NCBI RefSeq assembly: GCF_022539315.1
Contig: NC_066329.1
Coordinates: forward strand, 8,593,072 to 8,657,071
Direction of reading: 5' to 3'
Origin: Serinus canaria
Lineage: Eukaryota > Chordata > Aves > Passeriformes > Fringillidae
DNA: 64,000 nucleotides
Position 1 is the first letter of the stretch; every line of letters begins with the position of its first letter. Shown here in pieces: positions 50,872-62,257 of this stretch. The position numbers were made by a program, and so were the translations under genes. Under the pieces are notes generated by a model. It was not told the DNA's origin, searched no databases, and was given only the letters and a program-made list of their open reading frames with translations.

Positions 50872-53800
50872 GCTACCTTATAAGCTGTTGTCTCCTTTGG
50901 AATTCAAAACTGAGACTCAGGCTCTATTTTCTGGAAAAAAATGGGGAGAAAACTGGAAGGTCAAAAGTGAGAAAAATTCATAGGTCAACATAAAGACAGT
51001 TTACTAAGTAAAGAGGAGCATGGAGGAAGAATCATGAAGTCTCCCATGACTGACGCACAGTTAGTCACCCAGTAAGAGCCGTTTTGGAAAAACACCCCTG
51101 CAGTTTTATTGATGGACATGCTGGTCTAGGGCATGGAATATCCCTTTGGTCAGTTTGGGTTGGCTGTCACAGCTGTGCTGCCTCCTGGCCTTCTCCCTGG
51201 GGCCAGCATGAGACACAGAGAAGACCTTGACACTGTGCCAGCAGGAGATAAACACTGGTGTGTTATCAGCACTGCCTTGGTCACAAATCTAAAACGTGGC
51301 TGCAATGAAGAAAATTACTCCAGCCAAACCCATGCTGTCACCAGAGTATGATCTGCTGATTCTTTTGTTTTGTGGCAGCTGGGGAGGAGTCCCTAATGGC
51401 AGAACTCAATCACTGCAGCCACAAGCTTTCCTCTTCTATTTTGTATGCGGGTTTTTGCATTCCTTCAAATTTTATGCCCATTTTCTTTTATTTCATTGCA
51501 TATTTCCCCATGATTTCTGGTGAACTACCTGTGTAAGTGCTCCATGAATATTCCTTCATAATTCTTCCATATCTGCAGGTTTGATGTAGATGGTGTGGAC
51601 TGTGAGTATATAAATGCCACCTCTTCAGTGCTACAACACATTGCTAATATGTCAGAACCTTTTTGAACATAGAAGGATAACCTTTTCTCCTTCTAGAGGG
51701 TTTTTTTTTACATTTTGTATATGATGTTTATTTTCATGGGGAAAAGTAGAATTGCTTTGGAACATTTCAAGGATTCTGATTGGTTTCTGTAGCCATTAGT
51801 GCTGATATTACTGGGGTGCAGTTGTTATGTTTAGTTAAAGAATCAAGATATTCTTCATTCTAGCCTAAATGAAATTGCAATGTCAAAAGGCATGAATACA
51901 AAACCTTCCTCTAAAAGGATCTATGTAAGCCAGAATCAGGATTACTAAAATGTATTCTGATTATTGCATACCTGCTGCATGCTGTCCTGTCACCTCCTGA
52001 TTTTGGAAAAATTTGATGTACCATAATTTTTTGAAGGAAAAAGAAAGCAGTGGGCTTTGTAATTAAATAACTTGAAAATCAAAAAAAAAAAAGCTTTTTA
52101 ATTGTAATTAGCAACTGAGCCACAGTGCTACTGACAAAATGGTGCTTGTTCAGCTATCAGATCTATTTTTTGTTTCTCTTTTTTTTTCTTTTTTTTCCCA
52201 GCAATATTCCATCAATCTGGAGCGCAGACCATGCACTGGCTTGGCACCTTGAGGAGGACTTCAGAAATGACCCAAATGCTTGGGCAACTGCAAAATGTAT
52301 GGAATGGGACAGAAAAGAAGAGTTGCTTCCAAACTTCTTAAAAGAAGTTATAGACTGCCCTTGCACCTTGGCACAAGCAAGAGCTGACACTGGCAGGTTC
52401 CATGTAAGTTATTAATTTATCCCTCTGGCTTATTACAATTCCAGGTGGAAGCTTAAGGAGTGCCAAACTCCACACACACCCCTGTTCCCTCTTTAAACAT
52501 CATTACAAGGAAATTAAATTACATTTAGATTTGCCCAAGTAGCATATCAAATGGCAGAGGTAAATACAGCTTATCTAAGTAGTATGAATAAAAGTGCCTA
52601 TAGAATAGGAGATGGAAATGACACTCAAACAGAGAATTAAAACAGGAGTTCCAATGGCAGACTGAAAACACTCTGTGGAGCTGGGAGCAGGGATGGCTTC
52701 TTCGAGATCCTACAAGATCACAGTCTGTGTTTGAAGGTGATAGCCCATGCTGTGGCAAACTATTTCTGCCTAGTTTTTCATACTTTGCTGCAAACCCTTC
52801 TGCCATGTACATCAGAGCTGAAGTCCAGAGCTGTAATTCATTATTTCCTTTATCCTGCTTCCTTCCTCCTTCTCAGCTCCACTGTTATCAAGGAACTGAC
52901 AAAAGCTAAGAAATCAATTGCCATTCAGTCTACACTTTCACTTACAGTGCTGATCTGAGGACCAGATGAGAGTGACCTTCTCTCCTATTTATGATACTAA
53001 ATGGTGGCATGTGTTTATGCATTAAAAAAAAAGTTTAGGTAAACATTGTTACTATTCTGGTTATGAAGCTCCAATCATGATGTGTAAAAGCTTGTGAAGA
53101 TAAAGAATATAAGAACATAGGGTAAACATTTACTCTGTGTCTGTGTTTGTTGTACACTTACAGTTGAATCCCCATCTGGCTGCCTTTGTTCTTCAAGGTC
53201 TGTTGTAACAGACTGCAAAATGTTCAGGTCAGACATGTTGCTCCAGACACTTGAGTATTAAATTCACCATTTTTCCTATCATTCCACCCTATTCAACACA
53301 ACCTTAACCAGTTCATGTCAACTTTACACACAAGTCAGATACAAAGGGTGGGAACACAATGTAAGAACAGAAAGGACAATGAGGCAAGAACCCCATTAAG
53401 TGTGAACATTGATCTTTTTCAGACAGATTATGGCTGCAACATTGACAAGGGGAGTGTGTGTACTTATCATCCTGGTGCTGTGCATTGTGTAAGAGGCATT
53501 CAAGCCAGGTAAAGAACATTTTTTAAACTGCATTTTTTTGATTAATCCTTTCACCTCAGAGACAGCAGCATCACAGCAGTCAGGGGTGAAGTCTAACTGG
53601 ACATCAGATAAAGCTTGGCAAACGAAATATTTAGCTGTATCCATAAAAAGTCAGTAAGCAAATAGAAACAAACTCCACAGAGCTTAATGATGATTTTCTT
53701 GCTGCTTTTCTCAATCAGTCCCCAGTATGGGGCTGGACAGCAGTGCTGCTATGACTCCACGGGAACCCAGATCCTCACGTACGACTCCACCGGAGGCAGC

Positions 53801-56800
53801 ACACCTGATCGAGGACATGACTGGGGCTCACCACCTTTCTTGAAGCCTCCCCGGATACCTGGCTTTTCCCATTGGCTTTATGATGTTATCAGCTTCTATT
53901 ACTGCTGCCTGTGGTCTGATAATTGTGACTTCTATATGAAAAGGCGGCCCTCTAGTGACTGCAGGACGTACCGCCCTTCCCGAGCTGGTAAGGCTCCAAA
54001 ATATCCTTGGGGAGTGGAGATTTTTCATACAGTGTTGGCTTCTAGAATACTTGTATATGTGCACATATGAGTTTACAATGGTGAGGGTACAGTGTCCTGT
54101 GAAGAAATTCCATGGAAGGTTTCTCTTGATCTATCACTTACAAAATCTGTATGTGTAGTTAGGGGTCATGAATGAGTGGTCTGGCTGCTTAAAGAAGCCC
54201 CATCAAAAGTATAGGCAGAAGCAGAGTTTGAATTGGTGAAAATACAGCTTTACAACTTGATGGCAAGGTGCATTGTATTAGTTACTATACAGATTAAAGC
54301 ATACAAAAGAAGATAAATTAGAAGCAGCTTGGAGCAATTTACATGGAAGTTGGAAATGCAAGAGGGGATAAGGATTCAAAGGATATGGATGCAAAGATAA
54401 GGCAATAGCCCTGTATTCATGTCCAAATCTCCCCATATATTGCATATGACACAGACTTCTAGCCTCTTTCCTTTCTCATGAACTTGAGGAGTAACAGGTT
54501 GTGATTTTTGCTTGTTCTTAATTCTCCTTTTGCTTTTAAAAATAGCATCTGCTTTTGGGGATCCTCATTTCTTTACATTTGATGGTCTGAACTTCACCTT
54601 CAATGGCCTAGGAGAATACACATTGGTAGAGTCAGATCTCACATCCCTGAGAGTGCAAGGGAGGACACAGCAGGCACACTTTTCCAATGGTAAGTTGGTA
54701 AGAGTGGAAGCAGAGCTTCTGTACTTCTGAGATTTGCAGAACTGAGATTTGATACTTGCTTGATTTGCACTTAGCAGAAATCCTCCTGTCATCTCTGTCA
54801 TCTCTAGTTTTCTTTTTTGGCCATTTGTGAACAGTCACCATTCTGAAGATAATCAGAAAGCAGACATCTTCAGGAAAAACTTCCCAATCAAAGTTTAAAT
54901 GCTAGTTTTATTGGGTGTGAGTAATGGAAGAGTAAAATTTCCAACTGTGTTGAAGAGCTCCAAAAAAGTTCTGATTTCTCTCCATGCCCATTCTCATCAA
55001 TAAGAAAACATAAGGCCAGTTCTAGAAGTCAGTCAATAGGCACAGCTGCCAGCTGATGCATTTTGATAGCATTGTTGGTTTTTTTCACTTGGAAGGAACT
55101 GGGGCTCAGGGGACAGGCTTGTCTGCAGTGGCCATGCAGGAGAACAACTCTGACGTGATTGAAGTGCGCTACTCTGAGGATTTGCATCTGGAGGTCCTCC
55201 TGAACCAGAGGGTTCTCAACTTCTCTGAACAAACTTGGATGGACTTGCAAGGTTAGTTACACATATCAGCCTTGTAAGCAATTCCATTCTGATGGAGCCC
55301 ATGGACAGTTAAAAGTGCCTCTAGGTGCATGCATTTCAACTCCCTTTTCAGCATCCTTTGGTGAAGTATTTTAACACGTGGATTCAGTGTCCATGGTTTC
55401 TATGTCCTCTTTCACTTATTTGTGGAGCAGTGGTTTTCCTCCTCAATCCTGTGGACAGTGAACAGAATTAAAAACTCTGTCCTTTACATTCTGCTTTGAG
55501 CTTACTGCATCTAATGCAATGAAGCCAACCAAATAAAATGAAATATAACTAAAATATATCCTAAAATATAATTCAATTCCATATTTACCTATTGGGAGCT
55601 CACTCAATAGGTCAGATATTATTCCTCTATTCTTCTGCCAAAAAGACTATCTAAAGTTGACTTTTTGTCCAACAGGGCTGTGATCATTTGATTAATCTTA
55701 ATGATAATTTGACAAATACTCATCATACATCACTTTAATTTTAACAGTAATCCCCTTATTCAGCAGAGGAGCATTTCTGTGGCTAGCAATTCATATTCCT
55801 CACTTGGCTGAAGAGCAGGTGGAGGGCTACACTGCCAAGGAGCTGCAGAAGCAGAGATCCAGGGAGGAAAAAAAAATAGAAGGGATATTGAGGGAGCCTG
55901 GAGAAAAAGCCATATTAGGGAGGTGTTGACAAGACAAGGGAGAAGGAGAGGAAAACTGTGACCACTGAGAGAGGTGCTTCCAGCTCACAGCCACTCTCTG
56001 ATGTGGACATCTCATATCTTTAAGCTTCTGGGCTGGGACACTGGCAGGAGGCATCTTATATCAATAGTGGACCTCTCTTTGCTGCCACTCTCTAGTAGCC
56101 ATCTTGTCACAATTGTGGTGTGAAGGTGTGGCTTCCCTTTAAATGCTTCTCAGAGTGGAAGGGAGGAAAAGCTGTATGAAAAAGGGTTAAAACAGATGAT
56201 TTTAACTGATGCTAAAACACAACATTTTTTTTTCACTCTGGATAATTAGCTGTTTTGTCTTCCTCTCATGGTTATAGGTCTCTTTCTCTATTCTACACCT
56301 GATGAGAATATCACAGTGATGTTCTCTTCTGGATCTGGAGTGGAAATAAGGGGAAATGGAGGATTTCTGACCCTGACAGTTCTGCTCCCAGAGAAGTTTA
56401 TAAATCACACAAGGGGTCTCTTTGGGGTAATGAATGGCAATCCACAGGATGACTACACCTTCAAGAATAAAACCACCATGTCAGTTCATGCAAGTCCCCA
56501 GCAGGTGTTTGAGTTTGGAGCTAGCTGTAAGTAATTTCTATGGTCTATTATTACATTTTCTTTACAAATTTAAGACAGCTTATGATTTAAGGACTAGGAT
56601 ATGAAGTTTGTGCCAAGCAACCAGTACTGGGGGGAGAGAAGGGAGTAAGAGAAATAGGTCCATCTCTACCCACGTGGGGAGTGAAAACAGAACCATGGTG
56701 GAGTGTTCAGCACTTTGTACCTACATCTCTTCCAGCTCCAGCTACATTTCTGTAGATGAACACTTGGATTAATAGCAGAAGGTGGTCTATGCTGGCAATG

Positions 56801-59800
56801 TTACATGTGAATATCTCGTTCTGTCTCTGTCTCCCAAGGGGCAATTGAAAATGGAACCTCTCTCTTTACTTATGACACGAAGCTCTTACTGGACAGTTTC
56901 TTTTATGGGGACAAGCACAATGCCTCTTTTCTGCCTGTGTTCTCCCCTCATGAAGACCCTGCTGATCCCCTGCTAAAAGAGATGGTCTCACACTGTGGCT
57001 CTGACCCATTCTGCAGATTTGATGTCCTGACAACAAGAAACCTTCAAGTGGGAAATTCCACAAGACTTTCCCATCAGAATCACAAGCTGCTGGTAGAACA
57101 TCTAGAGCCAGGTGATACAACATTCCACAAAACATCATTACAGAATTACAGGAGTTGGAAGGGACCCACTGGGAAAATCAAGTCCAAACCTTAAGTGAAC
57201 TTTCCATAGGGAGCATCACTATAGATATTTCTACAGGGCATCTAAAGAGTTAACAATGTTTGAGGAGGCTTTGCTTAACTGTGAAACTGTTCATGCACCT
57301 ATAAATAATCTGATCATGGGGAATCATCTTTGTACCAGGAAATCTCTGTACTGATAGAATATTTAGGCAAGTATCTCAAAAAAAATTTCTTTCCATTTTT
57401 CTTCCGCTATAAAACCACAGCATAGAAAGTTTATCTTCACTTTATATGCATTAAGTTGTCTTCCTTGGACTTCAAAATAAATTTTAAAAGTAGCAGGAAG
57501 TATTGTCTTTCAGATAGCCTAAAAATCTTTGTTTGTTTTTCCATGAATTGCCACCAAAATGCTGTTTGAATCATTGTAATGGAGATTTGCTGCTCTAAGT
57601 CCTAAATACTCTAACCAGATATGTTTCTTTTATTAGTGATCTCTTGTGGCTGGCTGGATCCTCCAACCAATGGAAGAAAGAATAATACTAACTACCTGCT
57701 GGGCTCAACCATCAATTTCACCTGCAATGAGGGCTATGAACTCACAGGAGGGTCACAGGAAAGAACTTGCCAAGTGTCAGGAGCCTGGTCAGGGGATACC
57801 CCCCAGTGCAGCCAAGTAACAGGTCTGTTGCCTTTTAGATATCACATATCATCACTAAAAAATCATTATCAAGGACAAGGCAATCTCAGAATACCATGAT
57901 GGCCCTTGACAAATGCAACTTCTCTTACTTGGTAAAGCATTGGACACGAGATGTCTGAATTTCTAGAAAGACTGTTATTCAAATCTAAATAACAGGTGAC
58001 TTATGGTAGTTCTGTGCATTTTGGTGGAGGTTATGATTGAGAACTGGCACAGCTTGCCCAGAGAAGTTTGAATATTTCCCTCTCTGGAGATATTAAAAGT
58101 TGTCAGGTCATGGTCCTGGGCAACTCACTCTGGATGGTCCTGCTTGAACAGGGGAGTTGGACAAAATGACCTCCAGAGGTCCCATCCCACCTCAACTCTT
58201 CTGTGATTCTGTGATTCAAGAGCAGACACAGCCCACACTTGTTGAACCCTTTCACTTTTTTTTTCCGTAAAACATTATCTTATCTCAAAACATAATTCTA
58301 TTATTCTATAGCAGTAAAAGTATTGTGAATGATGCAATAGTATTTAGTATAAATAACACAGATTTATTCCCCCTCTTGTGTTACTACTAAAAGATTATCA
58401 GCCTGGGTTTGTTGGATTTAGTAGCAGTTTAGTAGCATAGGCTGTCTCTATGATTTACAGAAAATGGCCCAAAATTTTCTTTTTATTCATTCACCACATA
58501 CGCTCCAAATGTCCTCAAGATGGCAATATTTCAAAGCACCAGGGTGGTGCAAGGCCAGATGGCATGTTGAAGCACTTTCAATGCTGAGTTAATAGCTCCC
58601 AAAAGCACTCATCAAATAATTCATACTAACAGATTCTCCATTCTAAGACCCTTCCAAAGAAATGTGGGAAGTGCACTTCACATCAGCAACGAATTCCTGT
58701 CATGCTGGCACATTTCATCAGCCTCTGCTGCCTGTACCAATTGCTTGTACATTTCCAGTGCATTCTGAATTTAGTAATATTTGCAAGATGAACTGCAGTG
58801 AGTTTGGGCAGCAGAAAAATTCACAAAGGCCTGATCTGAAAAAGGCAATGGCAAAACTTTCTGCCAAGCTGAAAGCTAAGAATATTTTTCCACTGCTGCC
58901 ATCAACCACATACATACTGGATAAGAGCCAGTCAGTCTCAATAAGCAAAACAGATGCTGACATTTACACTAGCAAAAGGGGGACAGAAAGGCAGCCCTGT
59001 GAGATCAGAGGAAAGGAGCTGGAAGATATGCAGTGACTGATTGCATTCAAAATGATGGAGATGTGACACAGCTTTGTGGATAAGCAAACAAAACACGTTT
59101 TCCAATGCTTTCCTGGAAGGTGACAAAGAAAAACAAAGTGTGAAAAAATTTTATTGATCTGATTGCAACAAAGATCTTCCTTACTATTTGATATTGGGTG
59201 TTCTAGTTCATTTGCAATGTGAACCAAAATTGATGGGGTTTATAAACTGCAGGATGTTGGAGTATGGCAATGCTGTCCACAGCAGCAGGATACTGACAAC
59301 ATCAACAACTGAACAAGACAATATAAAACACAAATTTCTCCATTCTTTTTTTCTTACTGCTATGCCCTACTAGTGGCATTTATAGCTAGCCTTGTTTCTC
59401 CTTCTTCCATAAGGTGTTCTGCTAGATGTCAGTGTTGGTCAGAGGAGGCTATTTTATTGACAGGCCCAGGTCTCTATAGAGAAGAGAGGCAATACAGTTC
59501 AAAGTTCCTTTCACTGATAGCTAAATTTCTCTATTTTTATAGCATGGACAGCTGGTACTTGCTTTCCACTACATACATTTCTGCCTCAAGACACAGGTGA
59601 AATCCAGTGCCAGTTTTCCTTGTCTTACTTCTCTACTTGGCTATTTTCTCTATTCTCCATCCCCCGAGCCTTCTCTTCTCCAGAACAGAAAAGGTCCTTG
59701 TGTTGTCAAAATCTGTAGTTCCTGAGGTCAATTTTCTTTATTGTTTTCCTCCTTTCACAGCAGCATGCTGCTGTTTCACCAACATCCATTTTATCAAGTC

Positions 59801-62257
59801 CTGTGACAAAGACCTTCTTGACACCAGGAAAATGCTGACAAAATTAATGGATAGCCCTTCCCAGTTTCAGGGTGCCTGAATGGCGGACCACTGACCTAGC
59901 CACTGTGATCAGCAGTCACTTTTTTACTTTGAAAATGAACTATTAAACACACCCTTTGTCAAGTTATTTCTTTCATGCTGGTCAGGAGCACAGGGCCCAG
60001 CCCTCTGTTATTCTAAGCCTACAGGTGTATTTCTTTTCAGTGCTGTCTTCATGACACTGCAGTTTTGTGGCACATCAGATTCAAACTCTTGCAAATCATC
60101 AAGGTTTTTTTAGTTGCTATATGCCTTTTCAAATGAGAATTTTTAAAATAAAGGCATGGGAACCAGGAAAATTGGATAGGAAGAGAGGTGGAAACAAGAA
60201 AATGTAATGCCAGTTATTTTACAAAATCCATTTCGGTATTTTGAAGCTTCAAATACAAATTATGTTGTTGGGCCTGCATATTGTTGTTTTTGAGTTTTGC
60301 TTCCTTGGACTAAAGTTTCCATGGAAATCTCTGCTAATAATTATTTTGCTATGCTTCTAATTACAATCCCACTGCAAGTCTTGCCAGTACCACAGCAAGC
60401 TCTCTTCACAGAATATCACAAAGAAGAAGAACAAAGAAGCCATCCAGCAAAAGCAAAAAGGAGATTCTAGTAAAATGAGATGTAATATCCAGCTAAAAAT
60501 CATAAGATAGTGGCAACATATGTACATACAGTCTTTTTGAGACAGACAATATGGGGATATTAAGGGCAATCTAGTTTTGTTTGTCTTCTGGGTTACATTC
60601 TCCTTTCCTCCCCCCCTCCTCTATTCACTTTTAGATTTCCTTTTGCAGTCTCAGGCTCTGTGTAAATGCTGTTCATTTTGAAAAGCTGTCAGAAATCTCA
60701 TTAGTCTTCTGTGTTTTTTTCAAACACAAAGATTTCACAACAGAGGCAAATCACTAGTGGACTAACTACTTTAGCCAGTGGTGGGTTCTCATCACTTGGC
60801 AAAGACTGGGTGCCTCCCTCTGTAGGATGTGTAAGACAAACATTGAGCCTTGTTCAGAAGTTACTGGATGATGGATCAATGCTTGTGAAACAATTTCTTT
60901 CCTTAAACTTCACTATAAACCAAATCAGCAGCTGAATAATCTGTTCTAGGATCACAGAAGTGTCTGTTCTGTCACTCTGCCATCACTGTGTGCTAGGCTG
61001 TGGGTTGGGCAGGTGTGACATAGTGATGGAAGGAAGGGCTGACAAAAATGAAGCCCTGATGTACTGAGGTTCAGATACAAAATGCAGGAATCATTGTTTC
61101 TCCCAGACAGTTCACTCCCCATGCTGCATCCCCTAACTTTTACAAATATTCTTATATGGTAATCTGCCATTGCTTAGTAGAATAAGAAAACAAAATGATA
61201 ATTTTTATTCAAAATTTGTTTCATATCTGGTTTCTTTCTCTCTTTCAGGTGTCCTTGTTAGGCAGTCACAGAATCAAGTAGATACTTTTTTTTAGTGTGT
61301 TCAAACTCTCTGATGTAGTTCAATGTACCCACATCAGAGCAGTCACTTCTCTTTTATGTAGATTATTTAGCAGCAAAGGTAGTCCATATTAAAAATATTA
61401 CCCTATTTTTAATGCCAAAATAGGACAATATTTAAAGCAATCAAACTGTATGGAATAAGGACTGAAAACCATTTCAGTTGTTGGGATTGACAGTTCCACA
61501 TCAATATTGCACATTCAAAATGTTGACTACGTATTAACCACTAGCCACCCTTTGTGTTACAAAGCTTTTGCAGCCACCTGCCCTAACAGTAAATTGTAGG
61601 AATTCTGTGAATTCCTACTCTTTACCTGTTTCAGAGAATCTGAAAGGGTGAAAGGTTAGAAGGGATCTCTGGACATCATTCAGTCCAATCCCACTGTCAA
61701 AGGGAGGCAGCTCCACAAAAAAAAGAGAACAGAAAAATTAACACTATATGCACAATTTCAAAAATTGTCATGTGAGTGTATTCAAACAGATATGAAGAAA
61801 TATATATCAAAGTCTTCATGGTTTTTTTGTGGTTGGTCTCTGTTTTTCAGCTATCAAACAAGTAATTGTTATTGGCAGTGTATTTGGAATAGTTGGCCTT
61901 GCAGTCCTGGGACGTCTGGGTTATTTATGCAGAAAGAAGAGGTAAGCCTGAACTGAACTGAAAACACAAATGAGCCTCCTAAAGAACTAGCAACTCCTAT
62001 GACATTTTAAATAATTTAATAATGACCACTGGCAACAAACTGCCAGTGTGCTACAGGTAAAAAAAAGTGCAACTGATGTACAAACACTTATCAGCTATGT
62101 GTGAAACTGATTAGTAAAGAAAGAGGGCAGTGTAGTGAATGAAAATGATTTTGCCTGGGAATACTGGTGGATTGAAATGGAGATATGGTTGATTTTCTGA
62201 ACAGTTAGCAACTGTTACAAATTTTTAATCCTTCTCTGTCCCAGTGTCCACAAGTAA
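46698..62257 (+). CDS. SUSD2: SUSD2, sushi domain-containing protein 2 (15 coding exons, spliced)
   Basis: Type I membrane glycoprotein reported in mammals to act in cell adhesion and galectin-1 presentation. Fifteen exons join in frame to 811 residues (human, as I recall, about 822). Order: signal peptide (1 to about 22), somatomedin B domain with eight cysteines (28-59), a poorly named middle region (about 67-275), AMOP domain (about 280-440, including [15 protein letters not shown] and YCCLW), von Willebrand D-type domain starting at [10 protein letters not shown] (446-455) with [14 protein letters not shown] (588-601), sushi domain (Cys719, 745, 760, 773), membrane span (about 782-803) and a basic tail ending CRKKSVHK. 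All exon joins keep frame and match mammalian SUSD2 order throughout. GDPH (446-449) is the site where mammalian SUSD2 is reported to be cleaved. Several N-X-S/T glycosylation sites are present. Confidence 0.97.
48024..48228 (+). CDS. SUSD2: SUSD2 coding exon 2 (somatomedin B)
   Basis: Carries [10 protein letters not shown] and CCPDYKEFC, the eight-cysteine somatomedin B knot, then [12 protein letters not shown], matching the mammalian SGSMMGGKDF. Acceptor aacaag, donor GCAG|gtgggc. Confidence 0.96.
49553..49704 (+). CDS. SUSD2: SUSD2 coding exon 3
   Basis: Contains [20 protein letters not shown] and [11 protein letters not shown], aligned with mammalian [11 protein letters not shown] and FPHAGTWL. 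Acceptor ctacag, donor TCAG|gttact (a weaker donor, but it keeps frame). Confidence 0.95.
50190..50357 (+). CDS. SUSD2: SUSD2 coding exon 4
   Basis: Contains [17 protein letters not shown] and [13 protein letters not shown] sequence (here [10 protein letters not shown]), matching mammalian WQYYGTSDTRGNLNLTW. N-glycosylation sites at NQT and NLT. Acceptor atgcag, donor ACAG|gtaaag. Confidence 0.96.
50583..50757 (+). CDS. SUSD2: SUSD2 coding exon 5 (GC donor)
   Basis: Contains [20 protein letters not shown] and [12 protein letters not shown], aligned with mammalian SEWSYLYPL and GALRI. The exon ends CAGAG and the intron starts gcaagt. The first nearby GT (in caagtgc) would break the frame, so the GC donor is the supported site. 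Confidence 0.92.
50777..50871. repeat. (TAG)9(TAA)~22 microsatellite
   Basis: Nine TAG units run straight into about 22 TAA units. It starts 13 bases after the GC splice donor sequence of SUSD2 exon 5. In one frame it would read as poly-Ser/poly-Asn, but it is intronic. Confidence 0.95.
52202..52403 (+). CDS. SUSD2: SUSD2 coding exon 6 (AMOP start)
   Basis: Contains [39 protein letters not shown] and ADTGRFH, nearly identical in layout to mammalian SUSD2. Preceded by a long pyrimidine tract and cccag acceptor. Donor CAT|gtaagt, phase 0. Confidence 0.97.
53423..53508 (+). CDS. SUSD2: SUSD2 coding exon 7 (AMOP)
   Basis: [20 protein letters not shown] and HCVRGIQA, matching mammalian SUSD2 almost residue for residue. 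Acceptor tttcag, donor CCAG|gtaaag. Confidence 0.97.
53719..53987 (+). CDS. SUSD2: SUSD2 coding exon 8 (AMOP end)
   Basis: Contains [50 protein letters not shown] and [16 protein letters not shown], the most conserved block of the protein. Acceptor aatcag, donor GCTG|gtaagg. Confidence 0.98.
54546..54689 (+). CDS. SUSD2: SUSD2 coding exon 9 (vWD start, GDPH site)
   Basis: [20 protein letters not shown] opens the von Willebrand D-type domain and carries the GDPH cleavage motif. It continues [10 protein letters not shown] and LRVQGRTQ. Acceptor aaatag, donor AATG|gtaagt. Confidence 0.97.
55096..55251 (+). CDS. SUSD2: SUSD2 coding exon 10 (vWD)
   Basis: [20 protein letters not shown] and [20 protein letters not shown] match mammalian [20 protein letters not shown] and the LEVLLNQ segment. 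Acceptor tggaag, donor CAAG|gttagt. Confidence 0.97.
56278..56526 (+). CDS. SUSD2: SUSD2 coding exon 11 (vWD)
   Basis: Contains [20 protein letters not shown] and [10 protein letters not shown], the vWD segment, then QQVFEFGAS. Acceptor ttatag, donor AGCT|gtaagt; the split codon joins as Trp625. Confidence 0.97.
56839..57111 (+). CDS. SUSD2: SUSD2 coding exon 12
   Basis: Starts [20 protein letters not shown], matching mammalian SLFTYDSWLL. It continues with [24 protein letters not shown] and HLEP. Acceptor cccaag, donor CCAG|gtgata. Confidence 0.95.
57130..57193 (-). mobile_element. CR1 tail fragment in SUSD2 intron 12
   Basis: Contains GAGTTGGAAGGGACCCAC-like sequence (here GGAGTTGGAAGGGACCCACT) and AAGTCCAAACC, the reverse complement of a CR1 3' end. 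Same family look as the copy at 29694. It starts about 20 bases after the exon 12 donor. Confidence 0.7.
57637..57822 (+). CDS. SUSD2: SUSD2 coding exon 13 (sushi domain)
   Basis: [12 protein letters not shown] opens a complement-control (sushi) module with four cysteines and the conserved Trp in [10 protein letters not shown]. Two donors are possible (CAA|gtaaca or ACAG|gtctgt). Only the second joins exon 14 without an immediate stop. Confidence 0.94.
58024..58217 (+). mobile_element. CR1 LINE 3' end in SUSD2 intron 13
   Basis: Contains GCTTGCCCAGAGAAGTTTG, GGGCAACTCACTCTGGATGG and GGACAAAATGACCTCCAGAG, and ends in two copies of the CR1 tail octamer (TTCTGTGATTCTGTGATTC). Plus orientation, 5'-truncated. 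Confidence 0.9.
61644..61714 (-). mobile_element. CR1 tail fragment near the SUSD2 exon 14 acceptor
   Basis: GGTTAGAAGGGATCTCTGGA followed by CATCATTCAGTCCAATCCCA resembles the reverse complement of the CR1 3' end. Short and diverged. Confidence 0.6.
61851..61941 (+). CDS. SUSD2: SUSD2 coding exon 14 (membrane span)
   Basis: [20 protein letters not shown] and RLGYLCRKK encode one hydrophobic helix of about 22 residues followed by basic stop-transfer residues. Acceptor tttcag with a good pyrimidine tract, donor AGAG|gtaagc. It lies 4 kb from exon 13 because of intron 13. Confidence 0.92.
61942..62244 (+). other. SUSD2: SUSD2 intron 14
   Basis: A 303-base intron. No element recognised. Confidence 0.75.
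62245..62257 (+). CDS. SUSD2: SUSD2 coding exon 15 (terminal, 13 coding bases)
   Basis: Acceptor gtcccag, then a Ser-completing T, GTC CAC AAG and stop TAA. The cytoplasmic tail is thus CRKKSVHK, shorter than the mammalian tail. A different terminal exon could exist but none with a better fit was seen. Confidence 0.75.

Larger units (their letters stand above)
46765..57636 (+). other. SUSD2: SUSD2 introns 1-12
   Basis: Intron lengths run from about 210 to 1440 bases. Apart from the exons, the TAG/TAA repeat and the CR1 scrap at 57130, nothing was recognised. Introns over 300 bases are 1 (46765-48023), 2 (48229-49552), 3 (49705-50189), 5 (50758-52201), 6 (52404-53422), 8 (53988-54545), 9 (54690-55095), 10 (55252-56277), 11 (56527-56838) and 12 (57112-57636). 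Confidence 0.8.
57823..61850 (+). other. SUSD2: SUSD2 intron 13 (4 kb)
   Basis: The longest SUSD2 intron, separating the sushi exon from the membrane-span exon. It holds two CR1 fragments and a 124-codon open frame (58662-59036) with no recognised domain. No conserved exon was seen. Confidence 0.8.

Noticed and set aside
50745..50993. Frame with poly-Ser/poly-Asn after SUSD2 exon 5
   Set aside because: It is the TAG/TAA microsatellite read in one frame. SUSD2 splices out at 50757 in this region.
51579..51604. Mini-exon-like segment in SUSD2 intron 5 (ctgcag acceptor, TTTGATGTAGATGG, gtgagt-like donor)
   Set aside because: The direct join of exon 5 to exon 6 already matches mammalian SUSD2 and keeps the frame. 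The segment has no counterpart in the family.
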